Source of the DNA: Mycolicibacterium rutilum
Lineage (GTDB): Bacteria > Actinomycetota > Actinomycetes > Mycobacteriales > Mycobacteriaceae
Assembly (NCBI RefSeq): GCF_900108565.1
Contig: NZ_LT629971.1
Coordinates: 434,001 to 498,000, forward strand
DNA length: 64,000 nt
Direction of reading: 5' to 3'
Both the position numbers and the translations under genes were made by a program. Shown piece after piece: positions 1-7,987 of this stretch (the first letter of the stretch is position 1; each line of letters starts with the position of its first letter). A model generated the notes under the pieces. It did no database searches, had not been told where the DNA came from, and was given only the letters and a program-made list of their open reading frames with translations.

Positions 1-94
1 CCGGACTCGTTCGGCCTACCCGAAACAGTGGACCTCGGGTGAGCACCGGTCAAGGGACAGCCGATCGAGATTCCGGGGACTTGGTGACTGGAAC

Positions 95-108
95 TGGAAC
101 ACGTTCTA
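95..108 (+). promoter_or_regulatory. KstR-like operator upstream of fadD8-like gene
   Basis: The 14 bases TGGAACACGTTCTA form a near-perfect inverted repeat around AACACGTT and differ at one position from the KstR-type palindrome TAGAACACGTTCTA (core AACNNGTT). The site lies 11 nt before the ATG at 120, where it would block a short-leader or leaderless promoter. KstR represses sterol-catabolism genes in mycobacteria, so the acyl-CoA synthetase behind it may belong to that regulon. The match is visible; regulation is inferred. Confidence 0.6.
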
Positions 109-119
109 GTCTGGTGGCC

Positions 120-1721
120 ATGAGTGATGCCCTGCTGCGCCATCCCATCCACTCCGGCCACCTCACGGTGGGAGCGCTGAAGCGCAACAAGGACAAGCCG
201 GTGCTGTTCCTCGGCGACACCACGTTGACCGGCGGCGAGCTCGCCGACCGCATCAGCCAGTACGTTCAGGCGTTCGAGGCGCTCGGCGCGGGGTCCGGCA
301 CGGCGACCGGCCTGCTGTCGCTGAACCGGCCCGAGGTGTTGATGATCATCGGCGCCGGCCAGACCCAGGGCTACCGCCGCACCGCACTACACCCTCTCGG
401 TTCTCTCGACGACCACGCGTACGTGCTCAACGACGCCGGGGTCACGTCGCTGATCATCGACCCCAACCCGATGTTCGTCGAACGGGCGCAGGGACTGCTG
501 CAGAAGGTGCCCGCGCTCAAGCAGGTGCTGACCATCGGGCCGGTGCCGCCGGAGCTGGAGGGCGTCGGCGTCGACCTGACGGCCGAGGCCGCGAAGTATT
601 CGCCGCAGCCCCTGGTGGCCGCCGACCTGCCGCCCGATCACGTCGGCGGAATGGCCTACACCGGCGGCACCACCGGCAAGCCGAAGGGCGTGATCGGCAC
701 CGTGCAGTCGATCACCACGATGACGACCATCCAGCTCGCCGAGTGGGAGTGGCCGCAACGGCCGAAGTTCCTGATGTGCACGCCGCTCTCGCACGCCGGC
801 GCGGCGTTCTTCGTGCCGACGATCATCAAGGGCGGCGAGTTGGTGGTGCTCACCAAGTTCGACCCGGCCGAGGTGCTGCGGGTGATCGAAGAGCAGAAGA
901 TCACCGCGACGATGCTGGTGCCGTCGATGATCTACGCGCTGATGGATCACCCGGATTCGCGGACCCGCGATCTGTCGTCGCTGGAGACGGTCTACTACGG
1001 CGCCTCGGCGATGAACCCGGTGCGGCTGCGCGAGGCGATCGACCGGTTCGGCCCGATCTTCGCGCAGTACTACGGCCAGTCCGAGGCGCCGATGGTGATC
1101 ACGTACCTGGCCAAGGGCGACCACGACGAGAAGCGGCTGACGTCGTGCGGGCGGCCGACCGTGTTCGCGCGGGTCGCGCTGCTGGACGCCGAGGGCAATC
1201 GGGTGCCGCAGGGTGAGGTCGGCGAGATCTGCGTGTCGGGGCCGCTGGTGTCCGGCGGGTACTGGAACAAGCCCGAGGCGACGGCCGAGACGTTCCGGGA
1301 CGGTTGGATGCACACCGGCGACCTGGCCCGCGAGGATGAGGACGGCTTCTACTACATCGTCGACCGCACCAAGGACATGATCGTCACCGGCGGCTTCAAC
1401 GTCTTCCCGCGTGAGGTGGAAGACGTTGTCGCCGAACACCCTTCGGTCGCGCAGGTGTGCGTGATCGGCACGCCCGACGAGAAGTGGGGCGAGGCGGTGA
1501 CCGCGGTGGTGGTGCTGCGCCCCGACGCCTCCCGCTCCGAGGAGGCCGTCGCGCAGATGACGTCCGAGATCCAGGCCGCGGTCAAGGAGCGCAAGGGTTC
1601 CGTGCAGTCGCCCAAGCAGGTGATCGTCGTCGACTCGGTGCCGGTGACCGCGCTGGGCAAGCCCGACAAGAAGGCGGTGCGCGCGCAGTTCTGGGCCGGC
1701 TCGGACCGCGCCGTCGGCTGA
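120..1721 (+). CDS. fadD8: Fatty-acid/acyl-CoA synthetase (FadD8-like)
   Basis: This ANL-superfamily ligase (533 aa from the ATG at 120) would activate a carboxylic acid as an acyl-adenylate and transfer it to CoA. The P-loop-like motif YTGGTTGKPKG is at about residues 180-190, the HTGDLA motif at about 397, GGFNVFPREVED at about 424, and the catalytic C-terminal lysine region ALGKPDKK at about 512. An in-frame start exists at 39, but the ATG at 120 gives the usual N-terminus and leaves the KstR-like site upstream. Position next to menB matches M. tuberculosis fadD8. The substrate is not evident; a steroid-derived acid is possible given the operator. Confidence 0.8.
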   Translation: MSDALLRHPIHSGHLTVGALKRNKDKPVLFLGDTTLTGGELADRISQYVQAFEALGAGSGTATGLLSLNRPEVLMIIGAGQTQGYRRTALHPLGSLDDHAYVLNDAGVTSLIIDPNPMFVERAQGLLQKVPALKQVLTIGPVPPELEGVGVDLTAEAAKYSPQPLVAADLPPDHVGGMAYTGGTTGKPKGVIGTVQSITTMTTIQLAEWEWPQRPKFLMCTPLSHAGAAFFVPTIIKGGELVVLTKFDPAEVLRVIEEQKITATMLVPSMIYALMDHPDSRTRDLSSLETVYYGASAMNPVRLREAIDRFGPIFAQYYGQSEAPMVITYLAKGDHDEKRLTSCGRPTVFARVALLDAEGNRVPQGEVGEICVSGPLVSGGYWNKPEATAETFRDGWMHTGDLAREDEDGFYYIVDRTKDMIVTGGFNVFPREVEDVVAEHPSVAQVCVIGTPDEKWGEAVTAVVVLRPDASRSEEAVAQMTSEIQAAVKERKGSVQSPKQVIVVDSVPVTALGKPDKKAVRAQFWAGSDRAVG

Positions 1722-1726
1722 GCGTG

Positions 1727-2329
1727 CTAGAGGCCGAGCACCCAGTCGGCGTTGCCCTTCAGTGCGGCAACGCGTTCGGCGTTCGGCTCGTCGACGGCGT
1801 CGACCCACGCCTCGGCCTGTTCGGGTGACTTGCCGAACTCGATGTGGCGGGCCACGAGGCGGCGACGGCGCTCGGCGGCGGCGAGGTCGACGAACCACAC
1901 CTCGTCGAGCGAGGCGCGGACCGCGGGCCACGGATCGTCGTCGTCGAGCAGGTAATTGCCCTCGGTGACGACCAGGCGGACGTCGGGCGTGACGGCGATG
2001 GCGCCCGCGATCGGCTGTTCGATCACGCGGTCGAACGCCGGCGCGTAGACGGTTTCCGTCGTTTGCGTCCGAATGCGTTGCAGCACAGCGAGATAGCCGT
2101 ATCCATCGAAGGTGTCTATGGCGCCCTTGCGGTCGAGACGCCCGAGCCGCCGCAGTTCGACGTCGGCGAGGTGGAAGCCGTCCATCGGCAGATGGACCGC
2201 ACCGTCGACTCCGGCCGCGATCTGCTCGGCGAGCGTCGTCTTGCCCGCGCCCGGCGGGCCGGTGATGCCGAGGATCACCCGCCGACCGGTGCTGCGCAGC
2301 GCGTCGAGGCGGTCAGTCCAGGAGGGCAT
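1727..2329 (-). CDS. P-loop nucleoside/pantothenate-kinase-like protein
   Basis: This 200-aa protein has a Walker A motif GPPGAGKT at residues 24-31, then MDGFHL near residue 55 and an acidic YLLDDDDPW stretch, as in the PRK/uridine-kinase/CoaA-like kinases (COG1072-type nucleoside/nucleotide kinase family). It likely phosphorylates a small hydroxylated metabolite, sugar or nucleoside, but the substrate cannot be read. The ATG at 2329 is chosen because it places the P-loop at the normal distance. It overlaps the stop of the small gene 2313-2522 by 17 nt, suggesting translational coupling, and ends 5 bp from the fadD8-like stop. Confidence 0.75.
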   Translation of the reverse strand: MPSWTDRLDALRSTGRRVILGITGPPGAGKTTLAEQIAAGVDGAVHLPMDGFHLADVELRRLGRLDRKGAIDTFDGYGYLAVLQRIRTQTTETVYAPAFDRVIEQPIAGAIAVTPDVRLVVTEGNYLLDDDDPWPAVRASLDEVWFVDLAAAERRRRLVARHIEFGKSPEQAEAWVDAVDEPNAERVAALKGNADWVLGL

Positions 2330-2522
2330 CGATCTCGGCGGCGAACCGATCGAGCCGCTCCTGTTCGCTGGGAATGCCGTGCAGCTCGTCGGCGGCGCGC
2401 TGCCAGCCCAGCCGCCACATCCGCGCCGCGACCCGGTCCCCCAGTCCCGCATACGGGTTGGCGAGCGTGTGCGGGAACGCCTTGCGGCCCTCCCGGTACG
2501 CGGTCACGAACCTGTGCGTCAT
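2313..2522 (-). CDS. Small conserved protein, RMF-like pattern
   Basis: This is a 69-aa basic, aromatic-rich protein starting MTHRFVTAYREGRKAF, with an NPYAG motif and RMWRLGWQRAADE. The spacing of AYREGRKA, NPY and the W..GW..A helix recalls ribosome modulation factor (RMF), which has A..G..A, P/NPY and W..GW..A elements, but this is pattern similarity only. It is the first gene of a probable two-gene unit with the kinase at 1727-2329, whose start it overlaps. It is divergent from the sigma factor gene at 2613. Confidence 0.6.
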   Translation of the reverse strand: MTHRFVTAYREGRKAFPHTLANPYAGLGDRVAARMWRLGWQRAADELHGIPSEQERLDRFAAEIDALLD

Positions 2523-2612
2523 AGCTGTCCACTCTGCTGCGCGAACAGACGCAAAGAGACCCGACACGCCGGGGAAGTTGAGCAATTTGCGCGTGCTCGG
2601 CAGCATGAGCGG

Positions 2613-3854
2613 GTGGCGGACATCCAGCAGACCGTCGACGCGGTGTGGCGCATGGAGGCCGCGAAGATCGTCGCGACGCTGACCCGCGTGGTCGGTGATG
2701 TCGGGCTGGCCGAGGATCTGGCGGCCGACGCGCTCGTCGACGCGCTCGAGCAGTGGCCGGCGTCGGGGGTGCCGCGCAACGCGGGCGCCTGGCTGACGAC
2801 CGTCGCCAAGCGCAAGGCGATCGACCACTGGCGACGGCAGGAGAACCTCGACGCCAAGTACGCCGCGCTGGCCCGGGACCTCGAGACCCATGTCGACGAG
2901 TCGTGGGATCCCGACCGCATCGACGACGACGTGCTGCGGCTGATCTTCATCGCCGCGCACCCGGTGCTGTCGCGCGAAGCGCAGATCGCGCTGACGCTGC
3001 GAGTGGTCGGCGGGCTCACCACCGAGGAGATCGCCCGCGCGTTCCTGGCGTCGACCCCGACGATCGCGGCGCGGATCACCCGCGCGAAGAAGGCGCTGTC
3101 GGCGGCCGACGCCGCATTCGAGGTGCCCGACCCCGGCGAGTATTCGCAGCGGCTGTCGGCGGTGCTCAGCGTGATCTACCTGATCTACAGCGAGGGGTAC
3201 TCGGCGTCGTCCGGGCAGCGCTGGATCCGCGACGAACTGTGCACGGAGGCACTGCGACTCGGCCGCGTGCTCGCGTCGCTGGTGCCCGACGAACCAGAGG
3301 TGCACGGGCTGGTCGCGCTGATGGAATTCCAGTCGTCGCGGTTCGCCGCGCGCACCGACGACGACGGCAGGCCGGTGCTGCTGGAGGACCAGAACCGCGC
3401 CCGCTGGGACCGCGCGCAGATCCAGCGCGGCGTCGCCGCCCTCGAACGCGCGGCAAACGCGGTGCGCCGCAAGGGCAGCGGCTGGGGTGCGTACGCGCTG
3501 CAGGCCGCGATCGCCGAGTGCCACGCCACCGCGCCGAGCGCCGCCGACACCGACTGGTCGCGGATAGTGACGCTCTACGACGGGCTGGTGCAGGTGTCGC
3601 CGTCGCCGGTGGTGCAGCTCAACCGCGCGGTGGCCGTGGCGATGGACGACGGCCCGGCAGCCGGGCTGTGCATAGTCGACGGGCTGACCGGTCTCGACGG
3701 GTCCTACCTGCTGCCCAGCGTGCGCGGCGAACTGCTCGCCCGGCTCGGCCGCGACGACGAGGCGGCCGACGAGTTCACCCGCGCCGCAGCCATGACCGAC
3801 AACGAGCGCGAACGAGAAGTGCTGCTGGACAAGGTCGCCCGCGTCCGCAGCTAG
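2613..3854 (+). CDS. ECF sigma factor with long TPR-like C-terminus (ECF42 type)
   Basis: From the GTG at 2613 this is a 413-aa protein. Residues about 8-75 are sigma region 2 (AEDLAADALVDALEQWP, then AWLTTVAKRKAIDHWRR), about 115-165 are region 4 (LTLRVVGGLTTEEIARAFL), and the remaining 230 residues form a helical TPR-like/DUF6596 domain. This is the architecture of the ECF42 group, which carries no classical anti-sigma factor. ECF42 genes usually sit beside YCII/DGPF-domain genes; none is visible here, the neighbours being a divergent RMF-like gene and a downstream HAD gene. The start is supported by homology-like N-terminal content rather than by a clear ribosome binding site. Confidence 0.8.
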   Translation: MADIQQTVDAVWRMEAAKIVATLTRVVGDVGLAEDLAADALVDALEQWPASGVPRNAGAWLTTVAKRKAIDHWRRQENLDAKYAALARDLETHVDESWDPDRIDDDVLRLIFIAAHPVLSREAQIALTLRVVGGLTTEEIARAFLASTPTIAARITRAKKALSAADAAFEVPDPGEYSQRLSAVLSVIYLIYSEGYSASSGQRWIRDELCTEALRLGRVLASLVPDEPEVHGLVALMEFQSSRFAARTDDDGRPVLLEDQNRARWDRAQIQRGVAALERAANAVRRKGSGWGAYALQAAIAECHATAPSAADTDWSRIVTLYDGLVQVSPSPVVQLNRAVAVAMDDGPAAGLCIVDGLTGLDGSYLLPSVRGELLARLGRDDEAADEFTRAAAMTDNEREREVLLDKVARVRS

Positions 3855-3864
3855 GGTGGGCGCC

Positions 3865-4551
3865 ATGGGTGCAATCGACGCGGTGCTGTTCGACTTCTCC
3901 GGCACATTGTTCCGTCTCGAGGAGGACGAGAGCTGGTTTCACGGTATGCACGTCGACGACCGCGAGGTCGACGGGCATGTGCAGGCCGAGCTGATGCGGC
4001 GGATGACCGCGCCGACGGGCCAGCAGGTCGCCATGGGTCCCGAGGCCCACCACGCCTGGGTCAACCGCGACCTGGCGCCGCACCTGCACCGCGAGGCCTA
4101 CCTGCACGTGCTGCGCGAGTCCGGACTCGCCGACGAGCACGCCGAGTCGCTGTACGGCCTGATGGTCGACCCGCTGAACTGGACGCCGTACCCCGACACC
4201 GCCGACGTGCTGCGCGGTCTGCGGGCCCACGGCGTCAAGACCGCGGTGGTGAGCAACATCGCGTTCGACGTGCGGCCCGCGTTCGCCTCCGTCGGGGTGG
4301 CCGAGTGCGTCGACGAGTTCGTGCTGTCGTTCGAGGTCGGTGCGGTCAAACCGCACGCGGCGATCTTCACGACCGCGCTGACGCGGCTGGGTGTGCCTGC
4401 CGAACGCGCGCTGATGGTCGGCGACAGCGACGAGGCCGACGGCGGCGCCCGCGCGGTGGGCTGCGCATTCGCGCTCGTCGACCCGACGCCGACCACCGAG
4501 CGACCCGATGGGCTGCGCGCTGCGCTGGCACTGCACGGTGTGGCGGTGTGA
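3865..4551 (+). CDS. HAD-family hydrolase
   Basis: This 228-aa protein carries the four HAD motifs: DFSGTL near the N-terminus (nucleophile Asp; Ser replaces the usual Gly of DxDGT), VVSNIAFD (motif II Ser), KPHAAIF (motif III Lys) and GDSDEADGGARAVG (motif IV). A phosphatase or dehalogenase-type role on a small metabolite is likely, substrate unknown. The ATG at 3865 is preferred over an in-frame GTG at 3856. It begins 10 nt after the sigma factor stop, so it is probably in the same transcript. Confidence 0.8.
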   Translation: MGAIDAVLFDFSGTLFRLEEDESWFHGMHVDDREVDGHVQAELMRRMTAPTGQQVAMGPEAHHAWVNRDLAPHLHREAYLHVLRESGLADEHAESLYGLMVDPLNWTPYPDTADVLRGLRAHGVKTAVVSNIAFDVRPAFASVGVAECVDEFVLSFEVGAVKPHAAIFTTALTRLGVPAERALMVGDSDEADGGARAVGCAFALVDPTPTTERPDGLRAALALHGVAV

Positions 4552-4578
4552 GCGCGCGCGTCGAGTAGTTTCGAGGCC

Positions 4579-5028
4579 ATGTCCGACATTCGCTTGCCCT
4601 GGTGGCTGAAGTACGTCAACAAGGTGATGATCGGCCTGCAGAAGGTCGGTGTCCTCGGCGAGAAGGGGCCCGTCGTGCTCGAGGTCCGCGGCCGCAAGAG
4701 CGGCAAACCGCGCAAGACCCCGGTCACGCCGATGGTCGTCGAAGGGCAGCGCTACGTCGTCGGCGGGGTGCCCGGATCGGACTGGGCCGCCAACGTCCGC
4801 GCCGCCGGCGAGGCGACGCTGCACATCGGCCGTCGCAGCGAGCGAGTGCGGATGGTCGAGCTGCCGCCCGACGAGGCGCGCCCCCTGCTGCGCCAGTTCC
4901 CGGAGAAGGTGCCCACCGGCGTGGACTTCATCAAGAACGCGGGACTGGTCACCGGCCCCAACCCCGATGAGTTCGAGGCACTCGCCGGACGCTGCCCCGT
5001 CTTCCGTATTGATGAGGTTTCCCCATGA
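4579..5028 (+). CDS. Nitroreductase/deazaflavin (F420)-type split-barrel protein
   Basis: This 149-aa protein belongs to the mycobacterial deazaflavin-dependent nitroreductase (DDN-like) family, recognised by LEVRGRKSGKPRKTPV and the following YVVGG...DWAANVRAAG. Members bind F420 or related cofactors in a split beta-barrel and reduce quinones, nitro compounds or other lipophilic substrates. The ATG at 4579 is followed by a typical N-terminal amphipathic helix. Its stop overlaps the menB start by 4 nt, so it is co-translated with menB. Two more family members lie at 24725 and 50237. Confidence 0.8.
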   Translation: MSDIRLPWWLKYVNKVMIGLQKVGVLGEKGPVVLEVRGRKSGKPRKTPVTPMVVEGQRYVVGGVPGSDWAANVRAAGEATLHIGRRSERVRMVELPPDEARPLLRQFPEKVPTGVDFIKNAGLVTGPNPDEFEALAGRCPVFRIDEVSP

Positions 5029-5936
5029 GCGACAACCCTTTTGACCCGTCGGTGTGGCAGCCCGTCGAGGGCTTTGAGCTGACCGACATCACCTACCACC
5101 GCCACGTCGTCGACGGCGTCGCGCAGCCCACGGTGCGGGTGGCGTTCGACCGGCCCGAGGTGCGCAACGCGTTCCGCCCGCACACCGTCGACGAGTTGTA
5201 CCGGGTGCTCGACCACGCGCGGATGTCCTCGGGCGTCGGCGTGGTGCTGCTGACCGGCAACGGGCCGTCCCCCAAGGACGGCGGCTGGGCGTTCTGCTCC
5301 GGCGGGGACCAGCGGATCCGCGGCCGCAGCGGGTACCAGTACGCGTCGGGTGAGACCGCCGAGACCGTCGATCCGGCGCGTGCCGGGCGGCTGCACATCC
5401 TCGAGGTGCAGCGGCTGATCCGGTTCATGCCCAAACCGGTGATCTGTCTGGTCAACGGGTGGGCGGCCGGCGGCGGGCACAGCCTGCACGCGGTGTGCGA
5501 CCTGACGCTGGCCAGCCGCGAGCACGCGCGGTTCAAGCAGACCGACGCCGACGTCGGCAGCTTCGACGGCGGATACGGCAGCGCGTATCTGGCCAAGCAG
5601 GTCGGCCAGAAGTTCGCCCGCGAGATCTTCTTCCTCGGCCGCGCGTACACCGCCGAGCAGATGCATGCGATGGGCGCGGTCAACGCCGTCGTCGACCACG
5701 CCGAGCTGGAAACCGTTGCGCTGCAGTGGGCCGCGGAGATCAACGGCAAGTCGCCGCAGGCGATTCGGATGCTCAAGTACGCGTTCAACCTGACCGACGA
5801 CGGGTTGGTGGGCCAGCAGTTGTTCGCCGGGGAGGCAACGCGGCTGGCGTACATGACCGACGAGGCGGTCGAGGGCCGCGACGCGTTCCTCGAGAAACGC
5901 GACCCCGACTGGAGCTCGTTCCCGCGTTACTTCTGA
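5025..5936 (+). CDS. menB: 1,4-dihydroxy-2-naphthoyl-CoA synthase
   Basis: MenB (303 aa) closes the second ring of the menaquinone precursor, converting o-succinylbenzoyl-CoA to 1,4-dihydroxy-2-naphthoyl-CoA. The crotonase fold is shown by FDRPEVRNAFRP, the MenB-specific AFCSGGDQRIRG, VNGWAAGGGHSLH and DVGSFDGGYGSAYLAKQVG. Length and the C-terminal KRDPDWSSFPRYF ending match the family. It acts with menE and menA elsewhere in this window. The start overlaps the upstream reductase stop (ATGA), and the end overlaps the convergent AraC gene by 10 bp. Confidence 0.95.
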   Translation: MSDNPFDPSVWQPVEGFELTDITYHRHVVDGVAQPTVRVAFDRPEVRNAFRPHTVDELYRVLDHARMSSGVGVVLLTGNGPSPKDGGWAFCSGGDQRIRGRSGYQYASGETAETVDPARAGRLHILEVQRLIRFMPKPVICLVNGWAAGGGHSLHAVCDLTLASREHARFKQTDADVGSFDGGYGSAYLAKQVGQKFAREIFFLGRAYTAEQMHAMGAVNAVVDHAELETVALQWAAEINGKSPQAIRMLKYAFNLTDDGLVGQQLFAGEATRLAYMTDEAVEGRDAFLEKRDPDWSSFPRYF

Positions 5937-6847
5937 AGCGAGGCACGGTAGCGCAGCGGCGACATTCCGACCTCCCGTTTGAAGGCGTTGCTGAAGGCGC
6001 TCTCCGACGTGTACCCCAGCTCGATCGCCAGCGGACCGATGCGCGTGTCACCGCGTCGCAGCGCGTGTCGCGCCAGCTGCATCCGCCAGCCGTTGACGTA
6101 GGCCAGCGGCGGCACACCGGCGACCGCACGGAACCGCTCGGCGAACGACGTCCGCGACATCGCCGATGCGCGCGCCAGATCCTGCAGCTGCCACGGCTTT
6201 CCCGGTTCGGCGTGGATCGACTCGACCGCCGGCCGCAGCCGCTCGTCGGTCAGCAGCCGTAGCCAGCCCGGCGGCAGCTCGTCGGTCTGCGCGAGGAACG
6301 CCCGCAGCAGCTCCAGCAACAGCAGCTGACCGTACTGGCGGGCGGCGAAGGTGGCGCCGACGCGGTCGGCGGTGACCTCGTCGACCAGCCGGCGCATGAT
6401 CGCGTGCAGGGCGGGCGCCTCGGTCGCCGACGCGCGCACATGGCCGATCTTGGGCAGCGCGCTGCGCAGCAGCGCCTCACCCGCCGGATTGACCTCGACG
6501 TGCCCGCCGAGCATCACGTCGCCGTCGACGAGGTCCGCACCGTCGATGTGCACCAGCTCCTCGGCGTCGTTGGTGGTGAACTCCGTCGGCTGCGCGGTGC
6601 CGGGCCCGCCCTGGGCCACCAGCCGCTTGCAGCCGTTGAGGATCACGACGTCGCCGGTCTCGAGGGTGATCGGTTCGCGCATGTCGTCGGCCCACAGCCG
6701 GGCGCGGCCCGCGACCATGCCTGCGAACTTGAGCGGAACGTGGAGATCGAACCGGGTGATCCAGTCGCCTCGCACGACGAACCCGCCCGACACCAGGCCC
6801 CGGACCTCGATGAGATCGAAGACGCTCGACAGCGGATCACTGACCAT
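5927..6847 (-). CDS. AraC-family transcriptional regulator
   Basis: This 306-aa regulator has an N-terminal cupin-like effector domain (LPKIG and WADDM regions) and a C-terminal AraC HTH pair ending GYTSESAFSNAFKREVGMSP. The ATG at 6847 is preferred; an in-frame ATG at 6886 is possible but would run deep into the 71-bp intergenic region shared with the divergent SDR gene at 6919. That arrangement suggests it controls the SDR. A weak GTCCG...CGGAC inverted repeat at 6848-6876 abuts the start. The 3' end overlaps menB by 10 bp on the opposite strand. Confidence 0.85.
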   Translation of the reverse strand: MVSDPLSSVFDLIEVRGLVSGGFVVRGDWITRFDLHVPLKFAGMVAGRARLWADDMREPITLETGDVVILNGCKRLVAQGGPGTAQPTEFTTNDAEELVHIDGADLVDGDVMLGGHVEVNPAGEALLRSALPKIGHVRASATEAPALHAIMRRLVDEVTADRVGATFAARQYGQLLLLELLRAFLAQTDELPPGWLRLLTDERLRPAVESIHAEPGKPWQLQDLARASAMSRTSFAERFRAVAGVPPLAYVNGWRMQLARHALRRGDTRIGPLAIELGYTSESAFSNAFKREVGMSPLRYRASLQK

Positions 6848-6918
6848 GTCCGTACTATCGCGCAGAAAATGCGGACTCACAACCATAAGTCGTCCGGCCT
6901 CCCCGCGTTGTAAACGGC

Positions 6919-7908
6919 ATGACCAACAAACAGCACCCTCTCGGAACCGGATTCACCGCAGCCTCGACGACGACCGACGTCCTCGCCGGCGTCGACCTGT
7001 CGGGCCGCAACGTCATCGTCACGGCGGGCCATGTCGGCCTCGGCCTGGAGACCACCCGCGCGCTGGCCGGCGCCGGCGCTTCGGTGCTGGTCGCCAGCCG
7101 CAACCCGGACACCGCCAAGGCGGCGCTGTCGGGCATCGCCGGCGTCGAGGTCGACCAGCTCGACCTCGTCGATCCCAAGTCGATCGACGCCTTCGCGACC
7201 CGCTATCGCGACTCCGGGCGCGCGCTGCACATCCTGGTCAACAACGCCGGGATCATGGGCGGCGACCTGGTCCGCGACGCGCGCGGCTACGAGTCCCAGT
7301 TCGCGACCAACCACCTCGGCCACTTCCAGCTGACCAACGCCCTGCTGCCCGCCCTGCGCGCGGCGAACGGCGCACGCGTCGTCTCACTCTCGTCGTTCGG
7401 CCATCACATGTCCGACATCCGCTGGGATGACCCGCATTTCGAGCGTGACTACCACGGCCTGGCGGCATACGGGCAGTCCAAGACCGCCAACGTGCTGTTC
7501 GCCGTCGAACTCGATCGCCGCTGGGCGGGCGACGGTATCCGCGGGTACGCGCTGCACCCCGGCGGCATCGCCACCACCAACCTCGCCCCGTCGTACGACC
7601 TCGAACACCGCAGGGCGATGGGCATGATCGACGCCGACGGCGTGCCGATCATCGACCCGGACAACGACCTCAAGACACCCGAACAGGGCGCGTCGACAAC
7701 GGTTTTCGCCGCCACCAGCCCGCTGCTCGCTGACGTCGGCGGGGTCTACCTGCAGAACAACGACATTGCCCCACTCGAGGAGGACGCCGAGCCGATCAAC
7801 CTCGAGTTCGGCCCCGGGTTCCACACCTGGGTCGGTGTCGCGTCCTACGCCGTGGACCCGGACGCGGCCCGGCGGCTGTGGGAGCTCAGCGAGCGCCTCG
7901 TCGCCTAG
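6919..7908 (+). CDS. Short-chain dehydrogenase/reductase
   Basis: This 329-aa protein is a classical/extended SDR. The nucleotide-binding motif is VTAGHVGLGLETTRA, an unusual variant of TGxxxGIG with Ala-Gly-His, followed by NNAG and the catalytic YGQSK. Proline and glycine after the active site (LHPGGIATTN) are also typical of the protochlorophyllide-reductase/retinol-dehydrogenase-like branch. It is divergent from the AraC gene, which may regulate it. The substrate is unknown. Confidence 0.85.
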   Translation: MTNKQHPLGTGFTAASTTTDVLAGVDLSGRNVIVTAGHVGLGLETTRALAGAGASVLVASRNPDTAKAALSGIAGVEVDQLDLVDPKSIDAFATRYRDSGRALHILVNNAGIMGGDLVRDARGYESQFATNHLGHFQLTNALLPALRAANGARVVSLSSFGHHMSDIRWDDPHFERDYHGLAAYGQSKTANVLFAVELDRRWAGDGIRGYALHPGGIATTNLAPSYDLEHRRAMGMIDADGVPIIDPDNDLKTPEQGASTTVFAATSPLLADVGGVYLQNNDIAPLEEDAEPINLEFGPGFHTWVGVASYAVDPDAARRLWELSERLVA

Positions 7909-7915
7909 CGTGCGG

Positions 7916-7968
7916 GCGATTTGTGAGTGATTTCGATCGGTGAGCGAACGTTTTCACTCACAAATCGC
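7916..7968. repeat. REP-like palindromic element, copy 1
   Basis: Two perfect 15-nt arms (GCGATTTGTGAGTGA at 7916-7930 and its reverse complement at 7954-7968) flank a 23-nt loop. The element starts 7 nt after the SDR stop and lies before the GTG start at 7988. A second copy at 30087-30139 matches it at about 45 of 53 positions, including the inner CGATCGnTGAGCGAACG, so this is a dispersed repeat rather than a chance hairpin. There is no U-tract. Confidence 0.8.
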
Positions 7969-7987
7969 TCACCTAGACTCACCGCTC

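Noticed and set aside
387..1931. 514-codon minus-strand frame opposite the fadD8-like gene
   Set aside because: Low-complexity Arg/His/Gly translation with no motif; shadow of the acyl-CoA synthetase.
4551..5028. A VapBC toxin-antitoxin pair between fadD8 and menB, as remembered in M. tuberculosis
   Set aside because: The genes here are a HAD hydrolase and a deazaflavin-type reductase; no PIN domain or antitoxin is visible.
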